Below are positions 1 through 6,113 of a stretch of 7,375 nt of DNA, in pieces; position 1 is the stretch's first letter, and each line of letters begins with the position of its first letter. A program made the translations under genes and the position numbers. Origin of the DNA: Hyphomicrobiaceae bacterium UBA4460 (GTDB lineage: Bacteria > Pseudomonadota > Alphaproteobacteria > Rhizobiales > Methyloligellaceae); contig DGOS01000070.1 of assembly GCA_002390155.1 (NCBI GenBank), positions 8,201 through 15,575 of the forward strand, given 5' to 3'. The notes beneath the pieces were generated by a model that made no database searches, was not told where the DNA came from, and worked only from the letters and a program-made list of their open reading frames with translations.

Positions 1-512
1 GCCGCTCGGATCGCAAAAGGATCCTTCCGGTCCGCGCGCGGGGCGGGCCAGGAGGGCTTCAGCTTGGCGATGAGTTGCGACAGGCGCTGACGATGGAGCG
101 TCCACAGCGTCACCGTCTCGGTGGGCGGTTCGGCGCTCAGCGTATCTTCATAGGACGAGGCCGGGCGGTGCGGGACCTCGGCGTTGCGCTCAAGGCGCCG
201 CAGCGCCTCGGCGCGCGTCGGCAAGGCAATCCGGATGAGCGGCAGGCAAGCGGCGATGAGCCCGGTACCGAAGCCGAGCAGAACGATGCGATGGACGAGC
301 GGCGGCAGCAGGCTCCAGCCGCCGAGCAGCGTGAACACTAAGAACGCGCAGACCACGACGAACGGCCAGAGCAGCGCCTCCCAGGCGCGCTCGGCGAACA
401 GCGCCAGCCAGCTCAGGCGGACGCGGCTCTCGAAGCGCCTCTTGAGTGAGGCGGCCTCGGGATCGTCCTTGGGGTCGCCGGGGCTGGATTTTTGGCGGTT
501 GCGTTGGGCCAT
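1..512 (-). CDS. DUF4175 / TIGR02302-type membrane protein, N-terminal part
   Basis: This open frame begins with ATG at 512 (MAQRNRQKSS) and is still open at base 1, so only the first 170 residues are present. Visible layout: a charged cytoplasmic N-terminus (about 1-35), two likely membrane helices (about 46-66, core PFVVVCAFLVFTLLGGW, and about 72-94, core IVLLGFGTGLIAACL), then a soluble segment with TRAEALRRLERN and, near the edge, PRADRKDPFAIRA. Two helices followed by this arginine-rich stretch match my memory of the large alphaproteobacterial family TIGR02302/DUF4175, usually about 800-900 residues and found just downstream of lysA. Its function is not established; a cell-envelope role is inferred only from the membrane helices. 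The gene follows lysA on the same strand after 106 bp and may be co-transcribed or have its own promoter. No strong ribosome site precedes the ATG. Family identity rests on recall of motifs and synteny. Confidence 0.8.
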   Translation of the reverse strand, partial: MAQRNRQKSSPGDPKDDPEAASLKRRFESRVRLSWLALFAERAWEALLWPFVVVCAFLVFTLLGGWSLLPPLVHRIVLLGFGTGLIAACLPLIRIALPTRAEALRRLERNAEVPHRPASSYEDTLSAEPPTETVTLWTLHRQRLSQLIAKLKPSWPAPRADRKDPFAIRA

Positions 513-618
513 GGTCCGGAATTGGTAGCACAGGCAGCGCCTGGCCGAAGGTTACATCACGGTAATTTGGGGGGAGAACCGGGCAAAATACAGGCGCTTT
601 TCAGGGCCGATGACAGGT

Positions 619-1902
619 TCACTGCCAATCGGGCAGGCGCTCGGCCTTGAGCATGTCGTCATAGTCCGGCCGGGGCCGGGTGACGCAATATTCGGCCCCC
701 GACACCAACACTTCGGGTACCAAGAGACGGCTGTTGTACTGGGAGGCCTGAACCGCGCCATAAGCGCCTGCGGTCATCACGGCGATGAGGTCGCCTGCCT
801 CCAGTTCGGGAAGCGGCCGGGCCAGCGCCAGATAATCGCCGGTCTCGCACACCGGGCCCACCACGTCGGTCACGCGCGTGAAGGATTCAGGCGCGGCCTC
901 TGTGACCGGCAGGACCTGGTGATACGCATCGTACAGCGTCGGGCGGATGAGATCGTTCATCGCCGCATCGACGATGGTGAAATTCTTATGCGGCGATGTC
1001 TTCACATAAAGGACGCGGGCGACGAGGATGCCGGCATTGCCGGCGATCATGCGGCCCGGCTCGAACAGCAGGCGCGCATCGAGGTGCCCAAGCGCTTCGT
1101 TTACCAGCCGAGCGTAGTCCGTCGGCAGAGGCGGTGCGGGCGCATCGCTGCGATAGGGAATGCCGAGGCCGCCGCCCAAGTTCACAAAGTCGATGGTGAG
1201 CCCTGCGCCACGCAGCGTGCTGACAAGTTCCGTCAGCAGCGCGAACGCGTTCTGGAACGGCGCCAGCTCGGTGATCTGGCTGCCGATATGCATGTGCACG
1301 CCGGCCGGCACGACGCCCGGCAGCGCTACGGCTTTTTGGTACAGCGACAGCGCCTGCTCGAACGGCACGCCGAACTTGTCCTCCGCCTTGCCGGTGGAGA
1401 TCTTGTGATGGGTCCCAGCGTCGACATCCGGGTTGACCCGGAAGGCGATGCGGGCCGTCGTGCCCTTCGCCTCGGCCACTTCGTTCAGCGCGTGAAGCTC
1501 CGGCTCGGACTCCACGTTAAAGGCATAAATCCCGGCCTCCAGCGCATGCGCCATTTCTGCTTGCGTCTTGCCGACGCCCGAGAAGGCGATGCGATCCCCC
1601 GGCACGCCCACCTTGAGCGCCCGGCGCAGCTCGCCTTCGGAGACGACGTCCATGCCCGCGCCGAGCTTGGCCAGCGTCGACAGCACGCCGAGGTTGGAGT
1701 TGGCCTTGATCGAATAGCAGACCAGCGTGTCGGGGCGCGCGGCGAAGGCCTCGGCAAACACGCGGTAGTGTCGCTCAAGCGTCGCGGTGGAATAGCAGTA
1801 GAACGGGGTCCCGACAGAGGAGGCCAGATCGCATAGATCGACCTCCTCGGCGTGCAGCACATTGGCCTCAGACACGCCACGCCGGTAGGCGAAATGGTGC
1901 AT
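619..1902 (-). CDS. lysA: Diaminopimelate decarboxylase
   Basis: This 427-residue cytoplasmic enzyme makes L-lysine from meso-diaminopimelate, using PLP, in the last step of the DAP pathway. It is a fold-type III PLP enzyme: an N-terminal TIM barrel followed by a C-terminal beta domain. Seen in the sequence: the PLP-binding lysine K66 in YSIKANSN; HIGSQI (205-210); the phosphate-binding glycine loop GGGLG (243-247); EPGR (281-284); YDAYH (324-328); CETGD (352-356), which supplies the active-site cysteine across the dimer; and GAYG (379-382). All expected catalytic positions are present and the length is normal. The start MHHFAYRRG fits the usual N-terminus of alphaproteobacterial LysA. It lies 9 bp after the stop of the small lipoprotein gene with no clear Shine-Dalgarno, so translation is probably coupled to that gene. 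Together with argH this forms a probable argH-lptM-lysA operon. Confidence 0.97.
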   Translation of the reverse strand: MHHFAYRRGVSEANVLHAEEVDLCDLASSVGTPFYCYSTATLERHYRVFAEAFAARPDTLVCYSIKANSNLGVLSTLAKLGAGMDVVSEGELRRALKVGVPGDRIAFSGVGKTQAEMAHALEAGIYAFNVESEPELHALNEVAEAKGTTARIAFRVNPDVDAGTHHKISTGKAEDKFGVPFEQALSLYQKAVALPGVVPAGVHMHIGSQITELAPFQNAFALLTELVSTLRGAGLTIDFVNLGGGLGIPYRSDAPAPPLPTDYARLVNEALGHLDARLLFEPGRMIAGNAGILVARVLYVKTSPHKNFTIVDAAMNDLIRPTLYDAYHQVLPVTEAAPESFTRVTDVVGPVCETGDYLALARPLPELEAGDLIAVMTAGAYGAVQASQYNSRLLVPEVLVSGAEYCVTRPRPDYDDMLKAERLPDWQ

Positions 1903-1911
1903 GGGGAAATT

Positions 1912-2100
1912 CTATTCGATCAGGGCGTCGAGGATCGGCAAGCGCCGGTCCGGGGCACGAGACATTTTGGCAGACGGGTCGGCATCGGTCTGGGGATAGG
2001 CCGACTGCGGCCGCTCAAGCGAGCCACGGCGCCCGCAGGCGGAAAGCCCGACAGCCGATATCAGCATAAGCGCTAACAGGATGCGCAATGCGCTTCCCAT
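1912..2100 (-). CDS. lptM: Small LptM-like (YifL-like) outer-membrane lipoprotein
   Basis: This is a 62-residue precursor lipoprotein. The N-terminus MGSALRILLALMLISAVG is a classic short signal sequence and is followed by the lipobox L19-S-A-C22; C22 would become the lipidated first residue. The mature protein starts CGRRGSLERP, which resembles the CG-[RQ]-[RK]-G-x-L-x-x-P signature of the LptM/YifL family (PF13627). In E. coli LptM helps the LptD-LptE LPS translocon mature by promoting correct LptD disulfides. The rest is a polar, proline-rich, probably disordered tail. The start is ATG at 2100, with AGGGA 8 nt upstream. The frame stays open far upstream into argH, but that extension would destroy the signal peptide and is spurious. 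It sits 71 bp after argH and 9 bp before lysA. The lipoprotein call is secure; transfer of the LptM function to alphaproteobacteria is inference. Confidence 0.85.
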   Translation of the reverse strand: MGSALRILLALMLISAVGLSACGRRGSLERPQSAYPQTDADPSAKMSRAPDRRLPILDALIE

Positions 2101-2108
2101 GGGTTTGA

Positions 2109-2113
2109 TCCCT
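2109..2113 (-). promoter_or_regulatory. Ribosome binding site of the LptM-like lipoprotein gene
   Basis: On the minus strand AGGGA lies 8 nt before the ATG at 2100. It settles the start of this small gene against a much longer in-frame reading that continues into argH. Confidence 0.6.
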
Positions 2114-2138
2114 GTGGTGTCGTGCCCCTTAAGAATCA

Positions 2139-2159
2139 GGGCCTCTTGCCGGGCCTCTT
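2139..2159 (-). repeat. Short direct repeat in the argH-lptM spacer
   Basis: AAGAGGCCC (minus strand) occurs twice, at 2151-2159 and 2139-2147, with a 12-bp period and the trinucleotide GGC between copies. It lies just downstream of the argH stop. The repeats are purine-rich and resemble ribosome-binding sequence but are too far from the lptM start to serve it. This may be slippage or chance. Confidence 0.4.
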
Positions 2160-2171
2160 TGCCCCTCTCTT

Positions 2172-3569
2172 TTATCGCGAGAGGCCGCCCTTCTCCAAAC
2201 GCTTTATCCACGCTCTCGCCTCCCGCCGAACATTGGTGGGGGCCGTTCCGCCTTGGCTTTTGCGGCTTTTTGCCGACCGGGCGGGGTCCAGGACCGTATA
2301 GACGTCCTCGGTGATTCTGGGCTCGACCGACCGGAGATCCGGCAGGGTCAGCTTCTTCAGATCGGCGCCCTTGGCCTCGGCGAGGGCCACAATCTTGCCC
2401 GTTGCGTGGTGGGCCTCCCGAAAGGGCATATCCAGAGCTTGCACCAGCCAATCGGCAAGGTCGGTGGCGGTGGCGTATTCGCGGCCCGCCGCCTTCTTCA
2501 TCGCCTTGGCGTCGATCGTCAGATCGCCCACCATGCCGGCCATGGCGGCGAGGCCGAGCTTCAGCGCATCCAGCGCATCGAACACCGGCTCCTTGTCCTC
2601 CTGCATGTCCTTGGCGTAGGCCAGCGGCAGCCCCTTCATGACCAGGAGCAGCGCTTGGAAGGCGCCGGCAATGCGCCCGGTCTTGGCGCGCACCAGCTCG
2701 GCGGCGTCCGGGTTGCGCTTTTGCGGCATGATGGACGAGCCGGTGGAGAAGGCATCCGACAACTTGGCGAAGCCGAATTGCGGCGAGGTCCACAGCACGA
2801 TCTCGTCCGCCAGCCTCGACAGATGCATGGCCGCGATCGAAGCTGCGGCAAGCGTCTCCAGCGCGAAATCCCGGTCGGACACCGCGTCCAGCGAGTTCGC
2901 CGTCGGCCGCGTAAAGCCGAGCGCCTGCGCCGTCATTTTGCGGTCGATGGGAAAACTCGTACCGGCCAGCGCCGCGGAGCCAAGCGGGCATTCGTTGAGC
3001 CGCGTGGCGGCATCGGCGAACCGTCCCCGGTCGCGGCCGAACATCTCCACATAGGCCAGGCAATGATGGCCGAAGGTGACCGGCTGCGCGGTCTGCAAAT
3101 GCGTGAAGCCGGGCATTACCGCATCGGCGGTCTCTAATGCCGTGGTCGCGAGCGCGAGCTGAAGCGCGGCGAGACCCGCCTCGATGGTGACGATCTCGTC
3201 CCGCACATAGAGCTTGAAGTCGGTGGCCACCTGGTCGTTGCGCGAGCGGGCGGTGTGCAGCTTGCCTGCCACGGGGCCGATCAGCTCGGTGAGCCGGTGC
3301 TCCACGTTGAGGTGGATGTCCTCAAGTTCTCGCGCAAATTTGAAATCGCCGGCCTCCATCTCGGCTAGGATCCGGTCGAGACCTTTTGCGATCTCGTCCG
3401 CCTCCGGCTCTGAGACGATACCGGTCGCCGCAAGCATGGCGACGTGGGCCTTGGAGGCCTCGATGTCGTGCCGCCACAGCCGCTTGTCGAAATCGATGGA
3501 GGCATTTATCTCCTCCATGATCTCCGACGGGCTTGCGGCAAAGCGGCCGCCCCACATGGTGTTGGTCAT
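2172..3569 (-). CDS. argH: Argininosuccinate lyase
   Basis: This cytoplasmic enzyme cleaves argininosuccinate to L-arginine and fumarate, the last step of arginine synthesis; it acts as a homotetramer of the fumarase/aspartase superfamily. With the ATG at 3569 it has 465 residues, normal for ArgH. Landmarks: N-terminal MWGGRF (about 5-10), [13 protein letters not shown] (about 105-117), [11 protein letters not shown] (about 153-163, with the conserved T-H pair), and the superfamily signature [12 protein letters not shown] (about 277-288) whose flexible loop carries the catalytic serine. All three conserved regions are intact. A TTG 24 bp upstream (3593) would add MPAKAWTI; I prefer the ATG because [10 protein letters not shown] matches family N-termini and the TTG has no ribosome site. 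The gene is divergent from tlpA across only 41 bp, so its promoter must lie within the tlpA 5' end. It probably heads an operon with the lipoprotein gene and lysA. Confidence 0.97.
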   Translation of the reverse strand: MTNTMWGGRFAASPSEIMEEINASIDFDKRLWRHDIEASKAHVAMLAATGIVSEPEADEIAKGLDRILAEMEAGDFKFARELEDIHLNVEHRLTELIGPVAGKLHTARSRNDQVATDFKLYVRDEIVTIEAGLAALQLALATTALETADAVMPGFTHLQTAQPVTFGHHCLAYVEMFGRDRGRFADAATRLNECPLGSAALAGTSFPIDRKMTAQALGFTRPTANSLDAVSDRDFALETLAAASIAAMHLSRLADEIVLWTSPQFGFAKLSDAFSTGSSIMPQKRNPDAAELVRAKTGRIAGAFQALLLVMKGLPLAYAKDMQEDKEPVFDALDALKLGLAAMAGMVGDLTIDAKAMKKAAGREYATATDLADWLVQALDMPFREAHHATGKIVALAEAKGADLKKLTLPDLRSVEPRITEDVYTVLDPARSAKSRKSQGGTAPTNVRREARAWIKRLEKGGLSR

Positions 3570-3610
3570 GATCGTCCAGGCCTTAGCGGGCAAAGTTCAA
3601 AGAGGATGAC

Positions 3611-4270
3611 GTGGACGCTTCTAATAAACGTAAGCACGCCGGCTTACCGGCCAAGTACGTAATCGCCGCCTGCCTTGCGGTGATTGCCGGGTTCGCCACG
3701 GTATATTTGAGTCTAGCCCCGTCTGACAATGGGCGGACGTCTGCTTCGGTAAAGGACGAGGCCGCCAAAGGGGCCGGAAGCGGGCCGCTTGCGGGCCTGA
3801 ACAAGGGCCCCATGGCCGCTTTCGTGGCGCGGAAGGCGCCGCTCGATCTTCCCGACGTTGCTTTCGAGGGGCCGGACGGGGCGCCGATGAGCCTCGCCGA
3901 CCTCAAGGGCAAGGTCGTGCTCCTCAACATCTGGGCGACGTGGTGCGTGCCCTGCCGGGAGGAGATGCCTCAGCTCAACGCGCTTCAGGCCGGGCTCGGG
4001 GGCGGCGACTTCGAGGTGGTGGCGATCAATATCGACAAGGGCGGTGTGGACAAGGCCAAGGCCTTCCTGGAGGAGACCGGCGCCACGGATCTCGCGTTCT
4101 ACGCCGATCCCAGCGCCAAATTGTTCGCCAAGCTCAAAGCCGTCGGCATGCCGACGACGCTTTTGCTCAATGCCCAAGGTCAAGAGATCGGCCGGCTGGT
4201 GGGGCCGGCGGACTGGGCCTCGCCGGAGGCGAAGAAGCTCATCGAAACGGCGATCAAGAACGCGGGCTAG
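3611..4270 (+). CDS. tlpA: TlpA-family membrane-anchored thiol:disulfide oxidoreductase
   Basis: This 219-residue protein has a basic cytoplasmic N-terminus (MDASNKRKHAG), one membrane anchor (about residues 16-36, YVIAACLAVIAGFATVYLSLA), a low-complexity linker (about 37-75) and a periplasmic thioredoxin-fold domain (about 76-219). The active site is W111-C-V-P-C115, within WATWCVPCREEMPQL, and the cis-proline loop is GMPTT with P181; both are diagnostic of TlpA/ResA-like reductases. Such proteins pass electrons to periplasmic cysteines, classically in cytochrome c and cytochrome oxidase (CuA, Sco) maturation. The specific partner here cannot be read from the sequence. The start is GTG at 3611, preceded by GAGG 5 nt upstream; an ATG at 3605 is out of frame and leads to a stop at 3662. 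A tlpA-like gene opposite argH is, as I recall, a frequent alphaproteobacterial arrangement. It converges on the next gene with 4 bp between stops. Confidence 0.93.
   Translation: MDASNKRKHAGLPAKYVIAACLAVIAGFATVYLSLAPSDNGRTSASVKDEAAKGAGSGPLAGLNKGPMAAFVARKAPLDLPDVAFEGPDGAPMSLADLKGKVVLLNIWATWCVPCREEMPQLNALQAGLGGGDFEVVAINIDKGGVDKAKAFLEETGATDLAFYADPSAKLFAKLKAVGMPTTLLLNAQGQEIGRLVGPADWASPEAKKLIETAIKNAG
3628..3660. repeat. Nested dyad at the tlpA 5' end / argH leader
   Basis: An outer inverted repeat ACGTA (3628-3632) / TACGT (3656-3660) encloses an inner perfect stem GCCGG (3638-3642) / CCGGC (3647-3651) with loop CTTA. It begins 59 bp upstream of the argH ATG and 17 bp inside tlpA, so it could be an operator or RNA hairpin affecting either gene. 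No regulator can be assigned from sequence. Confidence 0.45.
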
Positions 4271-4274
4271 GCGT

Positions 4275-4751
4275 CTACTGCACCGGCCGCACCGCGTCCT
4301 TCTCGATACGGTAGTTGTATTGGCACGTCTGCGAGGCCTCCTTGTTACACGGGATGCCGGAGGTGGTGACATGCATGGTGCGTGTGTCGCCGCTCAAGGA
4401 GAACTTGTACGCTTTAACGAAGTCCTCGAAGACGAGTTCCCAGCCGTCGCCATATCCGAGATAGATCTGAAGCGTGCAGCCGTGCGGATTGCAGGTGGGG
4501 TTTTCAGCGCCCGTGCATTTGAACTTGGCGAAGTCGGCGATCCAATCGTTGTGCCCGTCGCCGTTTAGATCGTCGCCGCGCAGGATGGGTGCGGTCACGG
4601 GATTGCCGCCCGCCTTGCGGCAAACTTGCGCGGCCTCGGCGATAATCTCGGCGATGTCCTCGGGCGTGTCTTCTGCGTGGGCCGGGACAAGCATCGCGGC
4701 GCACGCAAGGGACGCCAAAAGAGCGAGGCGACAACGCAAGACGAAAGACAA
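4275..4751 (-). CDS. Secreted cysteine-rich protein with EF-hand-like loop, function unknown
   Basis: I do not recognise the family. The predicted product is 158 residues with a signal peptide (CRLALLASLACAAMLVPAHA, probable cleavage AHA|ED after residue 26), so it should be periplasmic or exported; no lipobox is evident. The mature part carries six cysteines (44, 79, 87, 92, 135, 143), an even number that suits disulfides. Residues 61-69, DLNGDGHND, fit the calcium-loop pattern D-x-N-x-D-G-x-x-D seen in EF-hand, dockerin and FG-GAP-like loops. An amphipathic acidic stretch (EDIAEIIAEAAQVC) follows the signal. The start is uncertain: TTG at 4751 is used here, TTG at 4739 also keeps a good signal peptide, and neither has a Shine-Dalgarno. 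It lies 11 bp after the carboxypeptidase stop, suggesting co-transcription and coupled translation. It converges on tlpA with a 4-bp gap. A link to TlpA thiol chemistry is speculation. Confidence 0.72.
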   Translation of the reverse strand: MSFVLRCRLALLASLACAAMLVPAHAEDTPEDIAEIIAEAAQVCRKAGGNPVTAPILRGDDLNGDGHNDWIADFAKFKCTGAENPTCNPHGCTLQIYLGYGDGWELVFEDFVKAYKFSLSGDTRTMHVTTSGIPCNKEASQTCQYNYRIEKDAVRPVQ

Positions 4752-4762
4752 CAGGAGGAGGC

Positions 4763-5782
4763 TCAGTTGATGGCGGTCAGGGTGGCCGCGGTGGGAATAC
4801 CGGAGGCTTGCGCGACCGGCGTGTAGTGGAGCCCAATCAGCTCAGGGCTCACGCTCGATCTGCGGACGGACCGGCGTTTGCGCCTCTTCTTCGGCCTCGG
4901 TCCGCAAATGACTTGGCGCAAGTGTGCAGGCTGCTCGTCGAGTTTGGCTTGAATGGCGAGCCCATCCAGGCTCGTGCCGAACAGCGATTTCCAGAAATAG
5001 CGTTTGAAGCCGTTCTCCAGAAGCCGCGCGGCGCGGGCGTTACGCACCCGCGTGGACGGCTCGCCCAGAACCACGGCCACGAGCTTGCGCCCTTGGCGGG
5101 TCGCGCTGACGACGATGTTGAATCCGGAATCGCAAATGAAGCCAGTCTTCATGCCGTCTGCACCGTTGAAGGTGCGCAGCAGGCCGTTATGCGTGCGCAG
5201 CTGCTTCTGACCGACTTGCACGGACTTCATGGCGAAGATGTCGGAGTGCTCGGGGAATTCGATGATCAGCGCGCGGGCGAGGCGGGCGAGATCGCGCGCG
5301 GTCGTATATTGCTGCTCGTTGGGAAGGCCGTGCGGATTGGCGAATTGCGTCTTGGTCATGCCGAGTTTCTTGGCGGCGGCGTTCATGCGGTCGATGAATG
5401 CTTCCTCGCTGCCGCCCACCGTCTCCGCGATCATGACCGATACGTCATTGGCGGACTTGACGATGATCACCCGGATCGCCGTCTCCAGCGTGATGGACTT
5501 GCCGACCGGCAGGCCGAGCTTGGTGGGGGGCTCCGCCGCGGCGTTCTTCGAGCAGACGACCGGGGTCGAGAATTTGACCTCGCCATTGCGCAGCGCATGG
5601 AAGGTGACATACGCGGTCATCAGCTTGGTCAGCGAAGCCGGGAACCACAGCGCGTCGGGATCCTCTGAATAGAAAACCGTGCCGTTGTAAGGCTCGAAAA
5701 CAAGGGCGGGGCTTGCCGTGGCGGCCGACGGCACAAGCATGGCCGCTCCGGCGAGAAAGCTCAGAAAAGCGCGCCTCAGCAT
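4763..5782 (-). CDS. D-alanyl-D-alanine carboxypeptidase (S11, PBP5/6-like)
   Basis: This periplasmic penicillin-binding protein removes the terminal D-alanine from peptidoglycan pentapeptides and so limits cross-linking. From the ATG at 5782 it has 339 residues. A signal peptide (MLRRAFLSFLAGAAMLVPSAATA, about 1-23) precedes the catalytic domain. All three active-site motifs are present: S50-L-T-K53 (nucleophile and base), S110-A-N112 and K212-T-G214. The start is chosen because GAGGGAAG lies 6 nt upstream and the signal peptide begins there; a longer in-frame reading to 5842 adds a non-signal-like stretch. After the catalytic domain the tail holds a strongly basic run, RPKKRRKRRSVRR (about 296-308), then a bland end. 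There is no obvious PBP5 C-terminal beta domain or amphipathic membrane anchor, so how it associates with the membrane or wall is unclear. It probably heads a two-gene operon with the cysteine-rich protein. dacA, dacC or dacF cannot be chosen safely. Confidence 0.94.
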   Translation of the reverse strand: MLRRAFLSFLAGAAMLVPSAATASPALVFEPYNGTVFYSEDPDALWFPASLTKLMTAYVTFHALRNGEVKFSTPVVCSKNAAAEPPTKLGLPVGKSITLETAIRVIIVKSANDVSVMIAETVGGSEEAFIDRMNAAAKKLGMTKTQFANPHGLPNEQQYTTARDLARLARALIIEFPEHSDIFAMKSVQVGQKQLRTHNGLLRTFNGADGMKTGFICDSGFNIVVSATRQGRKLVAVVLGEPSTRVRNARAARLLENGFKRYFWKSLFGTSLDGLAIQAKLDEQPAHLRQVICGPRPKKRRKRRSVRRSSVSPELIGLHYTPVAQASGIPTAATLTAIN

Positions 5783-5788
5783 GAATTT

Positions 5789-5796
5789 CTTCCCTC
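5789..5796 (-). promoter_or_regulatory. Ribosome binding site of the carboxypeptidase gene
   Basis: GAGGGAAG on the minus strand lies 6 nt before the ATG at 5782. It supports that start, which also gives a clean signal peptide, over the longer in-frame reading to 5842. Confidence 0.7.
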
Positions 5797-5965
5797 GCTC
5801 GAACTCAGCGTTTGTTGGTCTGAGAGCCGGACTTGCCGCCATCCGTCCCGAATGGCTGTCCGAACCCGAGATTTTGAGGGCACCCCCGCCCCGCGGTTCT
5901 TAGTGCCCCATCTTCACCCAAAATTCGACTGTTCCGTGACAGCGGTGCAAAACTCTTGCCCCTCC

Positions 5966-5999
5966 GGGGGTAAATCTTCGATTTTCTGGAAGTACCCCT
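5966..5999. repeat. Bulged hairpin in the carboxypeptidase upstream region
   Basis: GGGGTA (5967-5972) pairs with TACCCC (5993-5998), and after a 3-nt bulge (AAT) CTTC (5976-5979) pairs with GAAG (5989-5992) around a 9-nt loop. This gives ten base pairs, plus a possible G-T pair at 5966/5999 on the plus strand. It lies about 185-215 bp upstream of the carboxypeptidase start and about 115-150 bp past the HAD stop. It could be a leader RNA element, an operator or a factor-independent stop lacking a T-run. Confidence 0.4.
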
Positions 6000-6113
6000 C
6001 GCCGGGACCCGGTTCATTTGCCCGGAGCGCCTCCCCGCGGAGCCGGAGACGAGCGCCCCGATCCGGTTTCGCAAGTGTCCCTAGGGGCTGCGGATACGGG
6101 ACTAACGGGGAGG

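Larger units (their letters stand above)
5783..6113. other. Gene-free stretch between the HAD and carboxypeptidase genes
   Basis: This 331-bp stretch separates two same-strand genes. The open frames inside it (for example 5805-6074 and 5914-6135 on the minus strand) are rich in Arg, Ser, Gly and Pro, lack hydrophobic cores and look non-coding. It should hold the end of the HAD transcript and the promoter of the carboxypeptidase gene, but I see no convincing -35/-10 pair and no terminator with a T-run. It contains a bulged hairpin (5966-5999), a perfect palindrome CCCTAGGG (6079-6086), and a 9-bp inverted repeat GCCTCCCCG (6029-6037) / CGGGGAGGC (6106-6114) whose far arm touches the HAD stop codon. 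Confidence 0.6.

Noticed and set aside
531..598. Inverted repeat AGCGCCTG (536-543) / CAGGCGCT (591-598) and a CAGGC-AGC-GCCTG stem (531-543) in the spacer after lysA
   Set aside because: The same 8-mer in either orientation recurs inside coding sequence (81-88, 634-641, 763-770, 1349-1356), so it is a common GC-rich word; no T-run follows to make a terminator.
610..1836. Long plus-strand open frame of 408 codons
   Set aside because: It is antisense to lysA, whose product carries all its catalytic motifs; the antisense product is Arg/Gly/His-rich without domain features, as expected of a high-GC shadow frame.
1912..3063. 383-codon minus-strand reading that ends as the lipoprotein
   Set aside because: Its upstream two thirds are the out-of-frame shadow of argH; a lipoprotein signal must be at the N-terminus, so the true start is the ATG at 2100.
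2253..3137. 294-codon plus-strand open frame
   Set aside because: Antisense shadow of argH, with no recognisable domain and a biased composition.
3560..3670. Possible sigma-70 promoter for argH (TATTAG on the minus strand near 3618-3623)
   Set aside because: No -35 element at acceptable spacing; too weak to annotate.
4808..5668. 286-codon plus-strand open frame
   Set aside because: Antisense to the carboxypeptidase gene, whose three active-site motifs are intact on the other strand.
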